A DNA stretch of 64,000 nucleotides, from positions 189,001 to 253,000 of the forward strand of contig NZ_CP012917.1 of assembly GCF_001315015.1 (NCBI RefSeq), read 5' to 3'. The notes beneath the pieces are model-generated. The model searched no databases, was not told the origin of the DNA, and was given only the letters and a program-made list of their open reading frames with translations. Shown here one piece after another: positions 16,343 to 25,378 of this stretch. Source of the DNA: Azospirillum brasilense (lineage in GTDB: Bacteria; Pseudomonadota; Alphaproteobacteria; Azospirillales; Azospirillaceae). Position 1 is the first letter of the stretch. The number at the start of each line of letters is the position of its first letter. Position numbers and translations under genes: made by a program.

Positions 16343-17251
16343 ATGGACAGTCTGAACGGCTTCGTGGTGTTCGTGCAGGTTGCCGAGACGCGCAGCTTCG
16401 TCGCCGCCGGCCGGCTGCTCGGCGTGTCGGCCTCGGCCGTCGGCAAGAGTGTCGCGCGGCTGGAGGAGAAGCTGGGCGTGCGCCTGTTCCACCGCAGCAC
16501 GCGCAGCGTCACGCTGACCGCCGAGGGCACGCTGTTCCTGGAGCGCAGCCGCCGCATCCTGGCCGAGATCGAGGCGGCGGAGCTGGAGCTGTCGCAGGCC
16601 GCCGCCGTGCCGCGCGGGCGCCTGCGCGTCAGCCTGCCGCTGGTCAGCTCGCTGGTCCTGCCGGCGCTCGGCGAATTCATGCGCGCCTACCCCGAGATCG
16701 AGCTGGACCTGGACTTCACCGACCGCATGGTCGATGTGATCGAGGAGGGCTTCGATGCCGTGGTGCGCACGGGCGAGCCGGCCGATTCACGGCTGTCGGC
16801 GCGCCGGCTGGGGAACTTCCGTTTGTTGCTGGTCGCCTCGCCGGATTATCTGGCGCGGCGGGGCACGCCGCGGACACCGGCCGATCTGCGGCAGCACGCC
16901 TGCCTGCACTACCGCTTTCCCAACAGTGGCAAGCTGGAAACCTGGGCGCTTCGGCAGGCGCCTGGCGAGCCCGAACTGCAACTGCCGACCTCGATGATCT
17001 GCAACAACATCGAAACGCGCGTGTGCTTCGCGCTGCAGGGGCTGGGGATCGCCTACCTTCCGGACTTCGCCATCCGCGATCTGTTGGCCGATGGCAGGCT
17101 GGAGTCGGTCCTGGCCGATCACGTGGGGCGCACCAGCGTTTTCCATGTGCTGTGGCCGGCGAGCAAGCACCCCTCGCCGAAGGTGCGGGCGCTGGTGGAC
17201 TTCCTGCGCGCGAGGGTGTTCCCGGCCGCGAAGGCCAAGCCCGGCGGTTGA
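16343..17251 (+). CDS. LysR-family transcriptional regulator
   Basis: This 302-residue regulator has an N-terminal winged HTH (residues 1-60, FVQVAETRSFVAAGRLLGVS, then AVGKSVARLEEKLGVRLFHR) and a periplasmic-binding-protein-like effector domain. GGAGG stands before ATG 16343. The 116-base gap to the divergent serine hydrolase contains an AT-rich patch suitable for both promoters, so it probably controls the hydrolase/MFS pair. The stop codon lies in the first copy of a tandem repeat of 15 bases. Confidence 0.94.
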   Translation: MDSLNGFVVFVQVAETRSFVAAGRLLGVSASAVGKSVARLEEKLGVRLFHRSTRSVTLTAEGTLFLERSRRILAEIEAAELELSQAAAVPRGRLRVSLPLVSSLVLPALGEFMRAYPEIELDLDFTDRMVDVIEEGFDAVVRTGEPADSRLSARRLGNFRLLLVASPDYLARRGTPRTPADLRQHACLHYRFPNSGKLETWALRQAPGEPELQLPTSMICNNIETRVCFALQGLGIAYLPDFAIRDLLADGRLESVLADHVGRTSVFHVLWPASKHPSPKVRALVDFLRARVFPAAKAKPGG

Positions 17252-17270
17252 CAGTCCGGCGGTTGACAGT
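17241..17270. repeat. 15-bp direct tandem repeat, two copies
   Basis: CCGGCGGTTGACAGT occurs twice without spacing (17241-17255 and 17256-17270). The LysR stop codon lies within the first copy, so the duplication does not change the protein. It is probably a slippage product. Confidence 0.9.
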
Positions 17271-17333
17271 CCGGGGGTGGCCCGGCCACTGTGGCGCCAT
17301 CCCGAAGCGGCCCCACGCGGATTGCCCCGGCCC

Positions 17334-19454
17334 ATGGCCACCGTCTCCGAAGCCCTGTCCATCGCGCTCGACCATCACATCGCCGGGCGCGTGGCGGAGG
17401 CGGAGACCCTCTATGGCCGGATCCTGGAGGCGGTCCCCGGTCATCCCGACGCCAGCCATTTGATGGGGCTGCTGCTCGCCCAGACCGGGCGGGTCGCCGC
17501 GGCGCTTCCCCATCTCGACGCCGCCGTTGCCGGCGATCCAGCATCGCCGACTTATCACCTCAACCGCGGCAAGGTTCAGGACGCGCTCGGGCAGACTGTG
17601 GCGGCAGCGGCAAGCTGGCTCGCCACGCTGCGCCGGCAGCCGGATCATGGGGAGGCGGCGGAGCGGCTGGCCCCGGCGCTCCGCGTCCTGGCCGAGACCG
17701 CCTTCGATTCCGGCGCCCTGGCCTCCGCCGCGGCGCTTTACGAACGGGTGCTGGCTCTCGATCCGCAAAACCTGTCGGCCACCTTCGACGCGGCGATGGC
17801 CGCCAAGGGGCTTGGACGGTTGCAGGAGGCCGCTTGGCTGGCCGGGCTCTCCGCCCGGCTCGACCCGGCGCTGTTGCGCGCCCGCATGGCCGAGGCGGAG
17901 GCACGGCAGGTGCTCGGCCAGACGGAACGGGCCATCGCGGCGCTTCGTCCGGCGCTGGCCCTGGACCCCGCGCAGGGCGGTTGTTGGGCGAGCCTGTGTC
18001 TGCTCCACAACGAGCTTGGGCGGGGCGGCGCGGCGGTCACGGCGGGCCGGCGCGCGGCGCTGGCCGCGCCCGCCGACACCGGGCTTCTGGTCCGGCTCGC
18101 CGCCGCCCAGCAGATCGCCGAGAAGCCGCGCGCGGCGCTGGCGGCGGCGCGGCGCGGCCTGTCGCTCGACCCCGCCTCGACGGAGTTGCACCTCGCTTTG
18201 GGCGCGGCGTTCGACGCGGTGCACGCCCTGGAGACGGCCGGGCGGGCGCTGGACCGCGCCGGCCGGCTGCGTCCCGGCGATGCGGCGGTGCTGGCCGAAC
18301 ATGGCCGGTTGTGCGAGCGCGCTGGATTGACGGAGCGGGCGGCGGCACTGCTGCAACGGGCGCTGGCCGCGCGCCCGGACGATGGGGACTCCTGGGTGGC
18401 GCTCGGCCGCGCCGCGCTGCGGCGTGGGGATGCGGCGTGGGCCGGCCGCTGCGCGCGTCGGGCGCTGCGGCTCGCCCCCGGCCTGCCCCCCGGCCTGCTG
18501 CTGGCCGGCGCGGTCCGCGAGGCGCAGGGGGCCGATGGCGAGGCGCTGGCCCTCTACGACCGGGTGATCGCCGCCGCACCGGGCCTCGGCACCGGCTTCT
18601 CCCGCCGGGCGATGCTGCTGCTGCGCCGGGCCATGGGCGACGCCCCGCCGCCGCGCCAACCGTCGGGCAAGCGGCGGCTGTCGGTGTCCACGCTCGGTCA
18701 TGCGGGACGCTTCGGCAACCAGCTCCTGCAATATGGGTATCTGCGCATCTGCGCGGAGTGCAACGGGATGGAGCTGGAAACGCCGGACTGGATCGGTCGT
18801 CCTCTCTACGGGCTGGACGATCCGCTTCCCGGCCCGCCGCTGCCCAGCCTGCATGAGGAGGATTGCGGCGTTCCGGCGCTGCTGGACGGGCGGGCGCTGG
18901 CGGGTGCGGGCGGTCACGACGTGGTCGGTTATTTCTGCGGCGACACCGCACCCCTGGCGCCGCACCGCGAGCGGTTCCGCGCCCTCTTCACGCCGGTCGG
19001 GGCGGTGGCGGAGCGGGCAACGGCGGCGCTGGACGGGCTGCGGGCGCGCGGGCGGACCCTGGTGGCGATCCATCTGCGCCGCGGCGATTTCGGTCGGAAC
19101 GACCGGTTCTGGATCGCGCCGGAGGGCTGGTATCTCGACTGGCTCGCCGGGGTGTGGACGGTGCTGGACCGGCCGGTGCTCTATCTCGCCACCGACGCGC
19201 CGGAGTTGGCGGACCGTTTCGCCCGCTACCGCCCCGTCCTCGCCGGCGATCTGGGGGCGCCGTTGCCGGGGGCGGAGTTCTTCACCGACCACTGGATTCT
19301 GTCGCGGGCCGACCATGTCGCCGTGTCCAACAGCTCCTTCTCGGTGACGGCGGCGCTGCTGAACCCGGCGCTGCGCGCCGCCCTGCGTCCCGACCGCGAA
19401 CGGGCGCGGCTGGTGCCCTTCGATCCCTGGAACGGGCCGGTCCTGCTTCCCTGA
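17334..19454 (+). CDS. TPR-repeat protein fused to a GT11-like (alpha-1,2-fucosyltransferase) domain
   Basis: This is a 706-residue protein. The first 430 or so residues are about ten helical TPR-type units (for example ASAAALYERVLALDPQNLSATF and DRAGRLRPGDAAVLAEHGRL). From about residue 450 a glycosyltransferase domain begins with GRFGNQLLQYGYLR, the N-terminal GT11 motif. VAIHLRRGDF near residue 578 is the HxRRxD nucleotide-sugar motif of alpha-1,2/1,6-fucosyltransferases. It may decorate a surface polysaccharide or a flagellar or secreted protein, with TPRs choosing the acceptor. The ATG at 17334 gives a clean TPR start. It converges on an FkbM methyltransferase gene. Confidence 0.85.
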   Translation: MATVSEALSIALDHHIAGRVAEAETLYGRILEAVPGHPDASHLMGLLLAQTGRVAAALPHLDAAVAGDPASPTYHLNRGKVQDALGQTVAAAASWLATLRRQPDHGEAAERLAPALRVLAETAFDSGALASAAALYERVLALDPQNLSATFDAAMAAKGLGRLQEAAWLAGLSARLDPALLRARMAEAEARQVLGQTERAIAALRPALALDPAQGGCWASLCLLHNELGRGGAAVTAGRRAALAAPADTGLLVRLAAAQQIAEKPRAALAAARRGLSLDPASTELHLALGAAFDAVHALETAGRALDRAGRLRPGDAAVLAEHGRLCERAGLTERAAALLQRALAARPDDGDSWVALGRAALRRGDAAWAGRCARRALRLAPGLPPGLLLAGAVREAQGADGEALALYDRVIAAAPGLGTGFSRRAMLLLRRAMGDAPPPRQPSGKRRLSVSTLGHAGRFGNQLLQYGYLRICAECNGMELETPDWIGRPLYGLDDPLPGPPLPSLHEEDCGVPALLDGRALAGAGGHDVVGYFCGDTAPLAPHRERFRALFTPVGAVAERATAALDGLRARGRTLVAIHLRRGDFGRNDRFWIAPEGWYLDWLAGVWTVLDRPVLYLATDAPELADRFARYRPVLAGDLGAPLPGAEFFTDHWILSRADHVAVSNSSFSVTAALLNPALRAALRPDRERARLVPFDPWNGPVLLP

Positions 19455-19460
19455 CCGGCG

Positions 19461-20573
19461 TCAGCCGGGCCGGCGCACATACAGGGCGTCGCCCCAGCTG
19501 TGATGGTAGGAGCTGATCTCGGCGACGCGGTCGAAGCCGTGGGCGAACAGGATGTCGTCCACATCGGCGGCAAGGCCGGAGCCCTCGTACAGCTCCGCGT
19601 AGCTGACCTCGGTCACCACCGCGTCGAATCCAGCCAGCAGATCGCCGCAGCCGTTGAGAATGCGGCATTCCGACCCCTGCGCGTCGATCGCCAGCACGTT
19701 GAAACCTTCCGGCGTGAGGCCGTTGGACGCCAGCAGGTCCGGCAGAGTCCGGGTCTCCACCTCGATGACCTCGTCGACGGTGATGTGGGGATAGACGGCC
19801 AGATGGCCGGTCGGCTCCAGCAGGGAACTGGACTGGCGGCTCGACATGCGGGAAAAGCGCGCCCGCCCGGCCCGGTCGGACACCGCGGCGTTCAGACAGA
19901 TGACATCGCCGTGGCCGGCGAAACGCGCCTGGAGCGTGGCGAAGGTTGCTGGATCGGCCTCGATGAACAGGACGCGGTCGGCGCCGGCTTCCTTATAGTT
20001 GGCGTGTTCCTCGCCCTCATGGGCGCCGACATGGATGATGCCGCGTGGCAGGATTCCATGGCGGGGAAACAGGTCCTTGTAGCGGAACATGCCCTGGCTG
20101 CGCGCGAACAGCCGGTTCCAGTGCCGGGGAGCGACCGCCATGTGCGTGCCGCCGCGCCCGTCCTCCGGCGGCGTGCCGCGGAATTCCAAATTGCGGTCGG
20201 TGAAGCGGAACAGCGAATAGCCGTCGGCTTGCAGGCGCGCGTACAGCGTGACCAACTGGCTGCCGGCCTCCGACTCGTCGAACTGAAGGAAGTCGATGCG
20301 GCGCAGGCGCAGCAGGTCGGAAGCACCGTCCAGCAAGGCCAGGGCGTCGCCGCAGCCGTCCAGAATCAGCCAATCGATGTGGCGCGGCCCAACCGGACCG
20401 CACCACGCGTCGAGTCCCGGTGGGGAGGACGGCAGGGCGAAGCATCTCCGGCCGGAGACGGCGGCGTCCGTCCAACGCCCGGCACCGGTCCCGACCGCCA
20501 CCAGAGCGGCCTCGGGCGGCAGGAAGGCTTTCTGAAGCGAAAGTCCGGGAAGGGGAGGCGTCTCGTGCTGCAT
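19461..20573 (-). CDS. FkbM-family SAM-dependent methyltransferase
   Basis: This 370-residue protein has a C-terminal FkbM domain. The SAM-binding motif is GIIHVGAHEGEEHANYKEAG, with the acidic ribose-binding end in VLFIEADP, and AIDAQGSECRILNG is the typical late motif. The N-terminal 170 residues are less conserved and may bind substrate. FkbM proteins O-methylate sugars or natural products, so pairing with the convergent TPR/GT11 gene six bases away suggests glycan modification. The two genes face each other and are not cotranscribed. Confidence 0.88.
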   Translation of the reverse strand: MQHETPPLPGLSLQKAFLPPEAALVAVGTGAGRWTDAAVSGRRCFALPSSPPGLDAWCGPVGPRHIDWLILDGCGDALALLDGASDLLRLRRIDFLQFDESEAGSQLVTLYARLQADGYSLFRFTDRNLEFRGTPPEDGRGGTHMAVAPRHWNRLFARSQGMFRYKDLFPRHGILPRGIIHVGAHEGEEHANYKEAGADRVLFIEADPATFATLQARFAGHGDVICLNAAVSDRAGRARFSRMSSRQSSSLLEPTGHLAVYPHITVDEVIEVETRTLPDLLASNGLTPEGFNVLAIDAQGSECRILNGCGDLLAGFDAVVTEVSYAELYEGSGLAADVDDILFAHGFDRVAEISSYHHSWGDALYVRRPG

Positions 20574-20711
20574 TTCGTCACCGTCCTGGGCCTGATCGAC
20601 AGTCCCAAGGGATGATCGCAGCCGCTTCCCGTCGCCTTGGCACGGTGGCCATTGTGGAAGCGGACGCGGGGCGGGTCAACGGCACCGCCCCGATCGCATC
20701 GCTTAACGGCG

Positions 20712-20954
20712 TCAGGCCGCGCGGTGGAGGAAGCCCAGATGCTGCGGCGCCAGGGTGGAGGACCACTCCTCCGCCGCGTCCTGCGCCTCGCGGCGGGTGG
20801 CGAACCAGCGGGCGTCGGGAGTCCAGCTCAGCCCCTCATGTTCCGCGTGCCAGTTCCACCAGCCGTCGGTGGCCTCGCAGACCGTCAGCATCACGCCGAA
20901 CGCGGATTCCAGGGCGCGGGCGCCGGTCTTAGCCTTTTCGTTATGCCAGTCCAT
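20712..20954 (-). CDS. Small hypothetical protein, 80 residues
   Basis: I do not recognise this protein. It is rich in Trp and acidic residues (DGWWNWHAEHEG, AAEEWSST), soluble, and has no signal peptide. It may be real because a GGAG site lies nine bases before the ATG at 20954 and the codon use is typical of the region. It stands alone, with 138 bases before FkbM and 110 bases after the VanZ-like gene. Confidence 0.6.
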   Translation of the reverse strand: MDWHNEKAKTGARALESAFGVMLTVCEATDGWWNWHAEHEGLSWTPDARWFATRREAQDAAEEWSSTLAPQHLGFLHRAA

Positions 20955-21064
20955 AAGCGTTACTCCAGATGTCCTGCCTTTCGGCATAGCATAGTTCGGT
21001 AGACGAACAAAACCAAAAAACGGAGGAGGCTGCTCGGGATTGCCGCTCCGGACGTTGCGTCCCC

Positions 21065-21502
21065 TCACTCCGGTAAGGACGCAAACGCCGCGGGCTGCGT
21101 GACTATTCCATGGCGCGCGCGGCGCGCGCGGCGCGCGCGTTGGATGGCACGATGTCCCAGCCGGACGCTCATGATTCCCAGGGCGATTCCCACGGCGTCC
21201 CCGGCCAGATCGGACAGGCTGGCCTCGCGTCCCGGGACGAAGGATTGCGCCACCTCGATGGCGGCGCCGAGCGCGAAGACCGCCAGCACCGCAAGCGCGG
21301 CGGCGCGCCGACTGGCGCTGGCCAGGATGCCGAGCAGGGTGAGGAGCCCGAAGGCCCCGGCGTGCACCAGCTTGTCGAAGCCGTAAAGGCCGCTGGGCGC
21401 CAACTGCGGTTGCAGCGCGGCCCAGAAGGCGATCCCCATGAGGCCGAGAAGAGCGCAGAGCGCGAGCCGGCGCCAAACAAGGGGAAGTGGTCGGAACGTC
21501 AT
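21065..21502 (-). CDS. VanZ-like membrane protein
   Basis: This 145-residue membrane protein has four hydrophobic segments and the VanZ-type pattern FDKLVHAGAFGLLTLLG and AAIEVAQSFVPGREASLSDLAGDAVG. AGGAGG stands before ATG 21502. The C-terminus contains an Arg/Ala-rich low-complexity run (RARRARRARH) encoded by a GCGCGC-rich stretch. VanZ-like proteins occur widely in bacteria with no glycopeptide resistance; the function here is unknown. Confidence 0.85.
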   Translation of the reverse strand: MTFRPLPLVWRRLALCALLGLMGIAFWAALQPQLAPSGLYGFDKLVHAGAFGLLTLLGILASASRRAAALAVLAVFALGAAIEVAQSFVPGREASLSDLAGDAVGIALGIMSVRLGHRAIQRARRARRARHGIVTQPAAFASLPE

Positions 21503-21602
21503 GACGGCCTCCTGCGACGAAGGCCATCCTGCGCGGAACAGTCTCAAGAGCCGGTTAACCGCCTGATGTCCGCGCTGTGACATCAGGCGGGCAAGGCCCG
21601 GT

Positions 21603-21812
21603 TCAGGAACCGGTCGCCAGACCCATGGCAATGCCGCGCGCTTCGGTGAAGGCGGCGCGCTGCTGCACCAGCGTCCCGTCGGCGTAGACGCCCCAACCGC
21701 TCTGCGAGCCGGTGGCGTGGTAACGGATTTCGATCCGGCGGTGACAGTCCTGCATCACGAAGTGACATGGACTGATCTTCTGCCACATGGACACCATCGG
21801 CATGTCGGGCAC
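21603..21812 (-). CDS. Small hypothetical protein, 69 residues
   Basis: I do not recognise this protein. The C-terminal half, with IRYHATGSQSGWGVYADGTL and ARGIAMGLATGS, reads like a small globular beta-rich domain, and codon use looks coding. The start is uncertain: ATGs at 21812, 21803 and 21788 are in frame, and none has a strong ribosome site. Confidence 0.45.
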   Translation of the reverse strand: MPDMPMVSMWQKISPCHFVMQDCHRRIEIRYHATGSQSGWGVYADGTLVQQRAAFTEARGIAMGLATGS

Positions 21813-22108
21813 CCATCCAAGCGATGAATTACGATGACTGTACCAATGGCCGATTATGGTTGCCGTGATATTAACGAGACGGCGTCCGATTCCCGCGCAA
21901 AATGGGTAGTGGCCTGTTCAGGCATGGTTTTTCGGAGTTCCCGGGCATCCGGGAGCGTCCTGGACCGGCTTTCCGGGGTGGGCATATGCCCGATGGGAGG
22001 ACGCGCCTCGGACTTCATTGGTTAATATTCTACTAACGGACGGGTAGCCGGCCCGCCAACGATAGGGTAGGGTTGCTCATCTCAATCACCTTCGAGAGTG
22101 ACTGGACG
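21813..22108. other. Non-coding leader of the response regulator
   Basis: No convincing gene lies here. The stretch is less GC-rich near 21880 and 22020-22050, which suits a promoter for the LuxR-type regulator starting at 22109. A 63-codon plus-strand frame at 21834-22025 has no ribosome site. Confidence 0.45.
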
Positions 22109-22789
22109 ATGCAATCGGTCTCCATCTTTCTGATCGACGCCAACAAACTTTTCCGCGAAGGCATGAAGGCCCTCTTCTCGGAAGGGGAGTTCCGCATCAC
22201 GAAAGAGGCCGCCAGTTTCAGCGACGTACCGCCGCCGGGCATGATGGAGGGCGACACGCCCGAGCTGATCATGATGGACCCGGCTTCCGCCAACGGCACG
22301 GTCCAGGCCGTGACCGTCCTGCGGGAGCAGTATCCGACCGCGCGGCTCGTCCTTCTGGCCAGCCACCTCGACGCCCAGGAAATGGCCAACGCCATCCAGG
22401 CCGGCGCCGACGCTTTCCTGATGAAGGACATCTCCCCGGCCGCGCTGGCGCAATCGCTGCGTCTGGTGATGATCGGCGAAAAGGTCTTCCCGACCCACCT
22501 CGCCGCCCTCCTCATCACCGGCAAGGCCGGCGCCAACACCAGCGCCAACGGCCCGACCGCGGCCAAGGGCCTGTCGCAGCGCGAGACGCAGATCCTGGAG
22601 CGCCTGCTGCAGGGTGACAGCAACAAGATGATCGCCAATCATCTGAACATCACCGAAGCGACGGTGAAGGTTCACCTGAAGAGCCTGCTGCGCAAGATCA
22701 ACGCCTCCAACCGCACCCAGGCCGCCATTTGGGCGCTGGAGAACGGGTTCGGCGGCAAGGTCGAAAAGCCGATGGAAGCCGTCGCCTAA
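22109..22789 (+). CDS. NarL/FixJ-type response regulator (receiver plus LuxR HTH)
   Basis: This 226-residue protein has a receiver domain (residues 3-120) with the phosphorylatable aspartate D57 in ELIMMDPAS, Ser84 in LLAS and Lys105 in FLMKDIS. The usual acidic pair near the N-terminus is reduced to one residue, reading FLIDANKL. A LuxR-type HTH (about 160-215, SQRETQILERLLQGDSNKMIANHLNI) binds DNA. The ATG at 22109 gives the standard receiver start. It is convergent with a histidine kinase gene 60 bases downstream, which may be its partner. Confidence 0.92.
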   Translation: MQSVSIFLIDANKLFREGMKALFSEGEFRITKEAASFSDVPPPGMMEGDTPELIMMDPASANGTVQAVTVLREQYPTARLVLLASHLDAQEMANAIQAGADAFLMKDISPAALAQSLRLVMIGEKVFPTHLAALLITGKAGANTSANGPTAAKGLSQRETQILERLLQGDSNKMIANHLNITEATVKVHLKSLLRKINASNRTQAAIWALENGFGGKVEKPMEAVA

Positions 22790-22849
22790 GGTTCAGGACG
22801 CCGCGCCATCCCGGAATCCGGTGGCTTCGACGCCCGACCGTTGGAAAGG

Positions 22850-24562
22850 TCAGGCTGGAAAAGTCAGAACAAAGCGGGTTCCGGGGCGGCCGCCCTGATC
22901 GGGGCGGTCGATCTCCAGCTTTCCGCCGAGCTGGCGCACCAGACCGTGCACCAGCGTCATGCCCATGCCCTGCCCCGACCCGGCGGGTTTCATGGTGCCG
23001 GCGCTGTCCGGCAGACCGGTTCCGTCGTCGGTTACCGTCAGCCGGCGGTCGTTTCCGCAGGCTTCGAAGCGGACCGTCACCGTCCCCTGCTGTTGCGCGC
23101 CGAAGGCGTGCTTCAGGGCGTTCAGCACCAACTCCGTCACGATCAGCCCCATGGACGAGGCCTGCGCGGCGGGCATCGGGATTCCGTGCGCGGCGTCGAT
23201 GACCAGGGTGCAGCGGCCCGAATCGATGAAGGCGCCGGTCAGGCTTTCCCCCAGCCGTTGCAGATAATCGGCCGCGTCGAGCGTGGCGAGGTCGTTGCGC
23301 GTCGCCTCGAACAGGCGGCGCTGCACCAGCGCCATCGCCTGGATTCGCGAGAAGGCCTGCTCCACCGCCTTGCGCGCCGCCGGGTCGGTGACCGTGGCGG
23401 TCTGCATCGACACCAGCCCGTGCAGAAGCTGGAAGCTGTTCATGATGCGGTGGCTCATCTCGTGCGCCACCAGCTCGCTGCGCCGGGCCTCGTCCAGCGC
23501 CGTGGCCAAGCCCTGCGCCGCCCGCTTTTCCGCGTCGATGTCGCTGACCACGGCGACCACACCGCTGATCCGACCGTCGCCGTCGCGCAGCGGGGCGGCC
23601 GACACGCGCGTCCAATGCTCCGTTCCGTCGGCGGCGCGGTGCAGGAAGTCCATGCCGGGCACCACGATCTCGCCCTTCAAGGCGCGCGCGCCCGGAAACG
23701 CGCTGCGCTCGACCGGGCATCCGTCGGAGTGGAAGGCGCGCCAACGCTGCGCTTCCTGGTCGTCGGCGGACGGCAGCGAGCCGTTGGTGTAGTCGCGCAT
23801 CAGCCGGTTGTTGCGGGTGGTGCGGCCCTGCGTGTCGTAGACGGCGACACCGACCGGCAGATGCTCCAGAACCGAGGACAGCAGCGCTTCGCTGGCTTGA
23901 CGCTCCCGCTCCGTCCGGTCCCGCTCGATCAGCAGGGCGGCGGTGTGGGTCAGGAGATCCACCGATTCCAGGTCCAGCGGGCCGGGTGCGCAGGGGGTGG
24001 CGTGGTAGATGGTGAAGGCGCCGAGCACCGTCCCGTTGACCGCGCGGATCGGCGTGGACCAGCAGGCGGCGATGCCATGCTCCCGCGTCAGCGCGTGGTA
24101 GGGCGCCCAGCGCGGGTCCAGCGCCACATTCTCGACCACCACCCGCTCCCCGCTGTGGGCGGCTAGCCCGCAGGAGGGGGCTTGCGGCCCGATCTCGAAC
24201 CCGTCCACCGCCCGGGTGTAGGCGTCGGGCAGGCCCGCCGCCACGCCGAAGCGCAGGGTGAGGCCGCCCTCGTTGACCAGGAATATGGCCGCCCGCGCGC
24301 CGAGCAGTTCGGCGCCCGCCCGGACCAGCAGGGCCAGCGCCTCGTCGAGTCCGCCGCCGCCGATCGCCCGCTCCAGCGCGGTCTTCTGGGCGAGCAGCAG
24401 CCGCTCCGATCGCCGGGCGCCGCCGCCGTCCCGCTCCGCCCTTTGGTCGTCCAAGATGCCGTCGCCTTTGCGCTTGGTGCCGCGCCCCGCGGGGCCGCGG
24501 CATGTTACGCGCCCATTTCCAGCCGCGCCAGGAAATGCGGCGAAGGCTTTGGTCGGGCGCAA
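22850..24562 (-). CDS. GAF/PAS sensor histidine kinase (HisKA_2/HWE type)
   Basis: The protein has about 570 residues. A GAF domain (about 75-215, CGLAAHSGERVVVENVALD) precedes a PAS domain (about 225-345, LEHLPVGVAVYDTQGR) and a kinase core. The phospho-accepting histidine lies in HEMSHRIMNSFQLLHGLVSM. The ATPase domain has ELVLNALKHAFG, DDGTGLPD and GMGMTLVHGLVRQLGG. No membrane segment is seen, so it is a cytoplasmic sensor. The start is uncertain: the first 36 residues look non-protein-like, and a TTG at 24454 with AAAGG upstream may be the true start. It converges with the response regulator gene. Confidence 0.88.
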   Translation of the reverse strand: MRPTKAFAAFPGAAGNGRVTCRGPAGRGTKRKGDGILDDQRAERDGGGARRSERLLLAQKTALERAIGGGGLDEALALLVRAGAELLGARAAIFLVNEGGLTLRFGVAAGLPDAYTRAVDGFEIGPQAPSCGLAAHSGERVVVENVALDPRWAPYHALTREHGIAACWSTPIRAVNGTVLGAFTIYHATPCAPGPLDLESVDLLTHTAALLIERDRTERERQASEALLSSVLEHLPVGVAVYDTQGRTTRNNRLMRDYTNGSLPSADDQEAQRWRAFHSDGCPVERSAFPGARALKGEIVVPGMDFLHRAADGTEHWTRVSAAPLRDGDGRISGVVAVVSDIDAEKRAAQGLATALDEARRSELVAHEMSHRIMNSFQLLHGLVSMQTATVTDPAARKAVEQAFSRIQAMALVQRRLFEATRNDLATLDAADYLQRLGESLTGAFIDSGRCTLVIDAAHGIPMPAAQASSMGLIVTELVLNALKHAFGAQQQGTVTVRFEACGNDRRLTVTDDGTGLPDSAGTMKPAGSGQGMGMTLVHGLVRQLGGKLEIDRPDQGGRPGTRFVLTFPA

Positions 24563-24586
24563 GGATTTCGTGCGGGGAGCCCCGCG

Positions 24587-25174
24587 TCAGTTGGTCTCTT
24601 CGGGGTAGGGGGGCGAGGTGCGCCAGGAGAACAGCGTCATCGCGCGGTAGCTCTGTTCCCCCGACAGACCATAGGCCGGCTCCGTCGAGGCGACCAGGGC
24701 GCCGCTCCGGTTGTCGTAGGCGAAGGCGGAGAATTTCGCGACCGCCTGGTTCTCGGTGGAGCTGTAGACCGACGCCTCCGGCAGGGTGATCGTGCCGGGC
24801 AGGGTGATCGGGGGAATGCCCAGCACCGTCTTGCTCTGGTTCACCGACAGCGCGCCCAGCCGGATCTCGATGATCGTGTCGGCGGCGGCCCGGTCGGGAA
24901 CGAGGCGGATGCCCTGACGCAGCAGCGATTCCTTGATCGCGCTGGCGGCGTATTTGGCGTCGGTGCCGTCGAAATTGCCGGTGTCGAGGAAGGCGCGCTT
25001 GTCCGCCGGCAGTTCCAGCCGCAGGCGATTGGCGGCGTTGTCGGCGGCGCTGGAGATCAGGAGCTGTTCGGTGGCGGTCCGGGACGGAAGGCTTTCCTTC
25101 ACATCGGTGCATCCGGCGGCCAGGGCCGCGGTGGCGGCCAGCGCTGCAAGGATCATCGGTCTGTTGCGGGGCAT
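24587..25174 (-). CDS. Lipoprotein of unknown function
   Basis: This 195-residue protein has a lipoprotein signal peptide ending in the lipobox LAAGC at residue 22 or so, so it is probably anchored in the outer or inner membrane. The mature part is an alpha/beta domain with ATEQLLISSAADNAANRL and a C-terminal LSWRTS-like end (TLFSWRTSPPYPEETN). It resembles a conserved DUF family of proteobacterial lipoproteins (possibly DUF6655), but I am not sure. GAGGA precedes ATG 25174. The histidine kinase gene follows on the same strand, 24 to 132 bases away depending on its start. Confidence 0.75.
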   Translation of the reverse strand: MPRNRPMILAALAATAALAAGCTDVKESLPSRTATEQLLISSAADNAANRLRLELPADKRAFLDTGNFDGTDAKYAASAIKESLLRQGIRLVPDRAAADTIIEIRLGALSVNQSKTVLGIPPITLPGTITLPEASVYSSTENQAVAKFSAFAYDNRSGALVASTEPAYGLSGEQSYRAMTLFSWRTSPPYPEETN

Positions 25175-25257
25175 TCGGGTCCTCGTGCGTTTCGTCTCCG
25201 GCTTCTCAGGTTCGCCCGCTCCGGGCAAGGGAGAGATTTGGGACCGGCCCCGGATAG

Positions 25258-25289
25258 AAAAAAAGCCACGCACGGGAATCGTGCGTGGC
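25258..25289 (-). terminator. Rho-independent terminator of the fruBKA operon
   Basis: A perfect 10-base stem GCCACGCACG/CGTGCGTGGC with a 5-base loop spans 25265-25289. On the minus strand it is followed by seven T residues (25264 down to 25258). It lies 129 bases after the fruA stop and upstream of the lipoprotein gene, so it ends the fructose operon transcript. Confidence 0.9.
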
Positions 25290-25378
25290 CTGAGTCTAGG
25301 GAGGAAACGCCCTATAGAGCGTGCTGCCGAGGCAGCAAAACAAAGATAGGGTCGGCGAGGCGTTCTGTCCAGGGGTTA

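Noticed and set aside
21113..21140. GCGCGC-rich run as a regulatory or Z-DNA element
   Set aside because: It lies inside the VanZ-like coding region and encodes an Arg/Ala-rich tail.
21834..22025. A 63-codon plus-strand frame before the response regulator
   Set aside because: No ribosome site and no recognisable protein features; more likely a leader.
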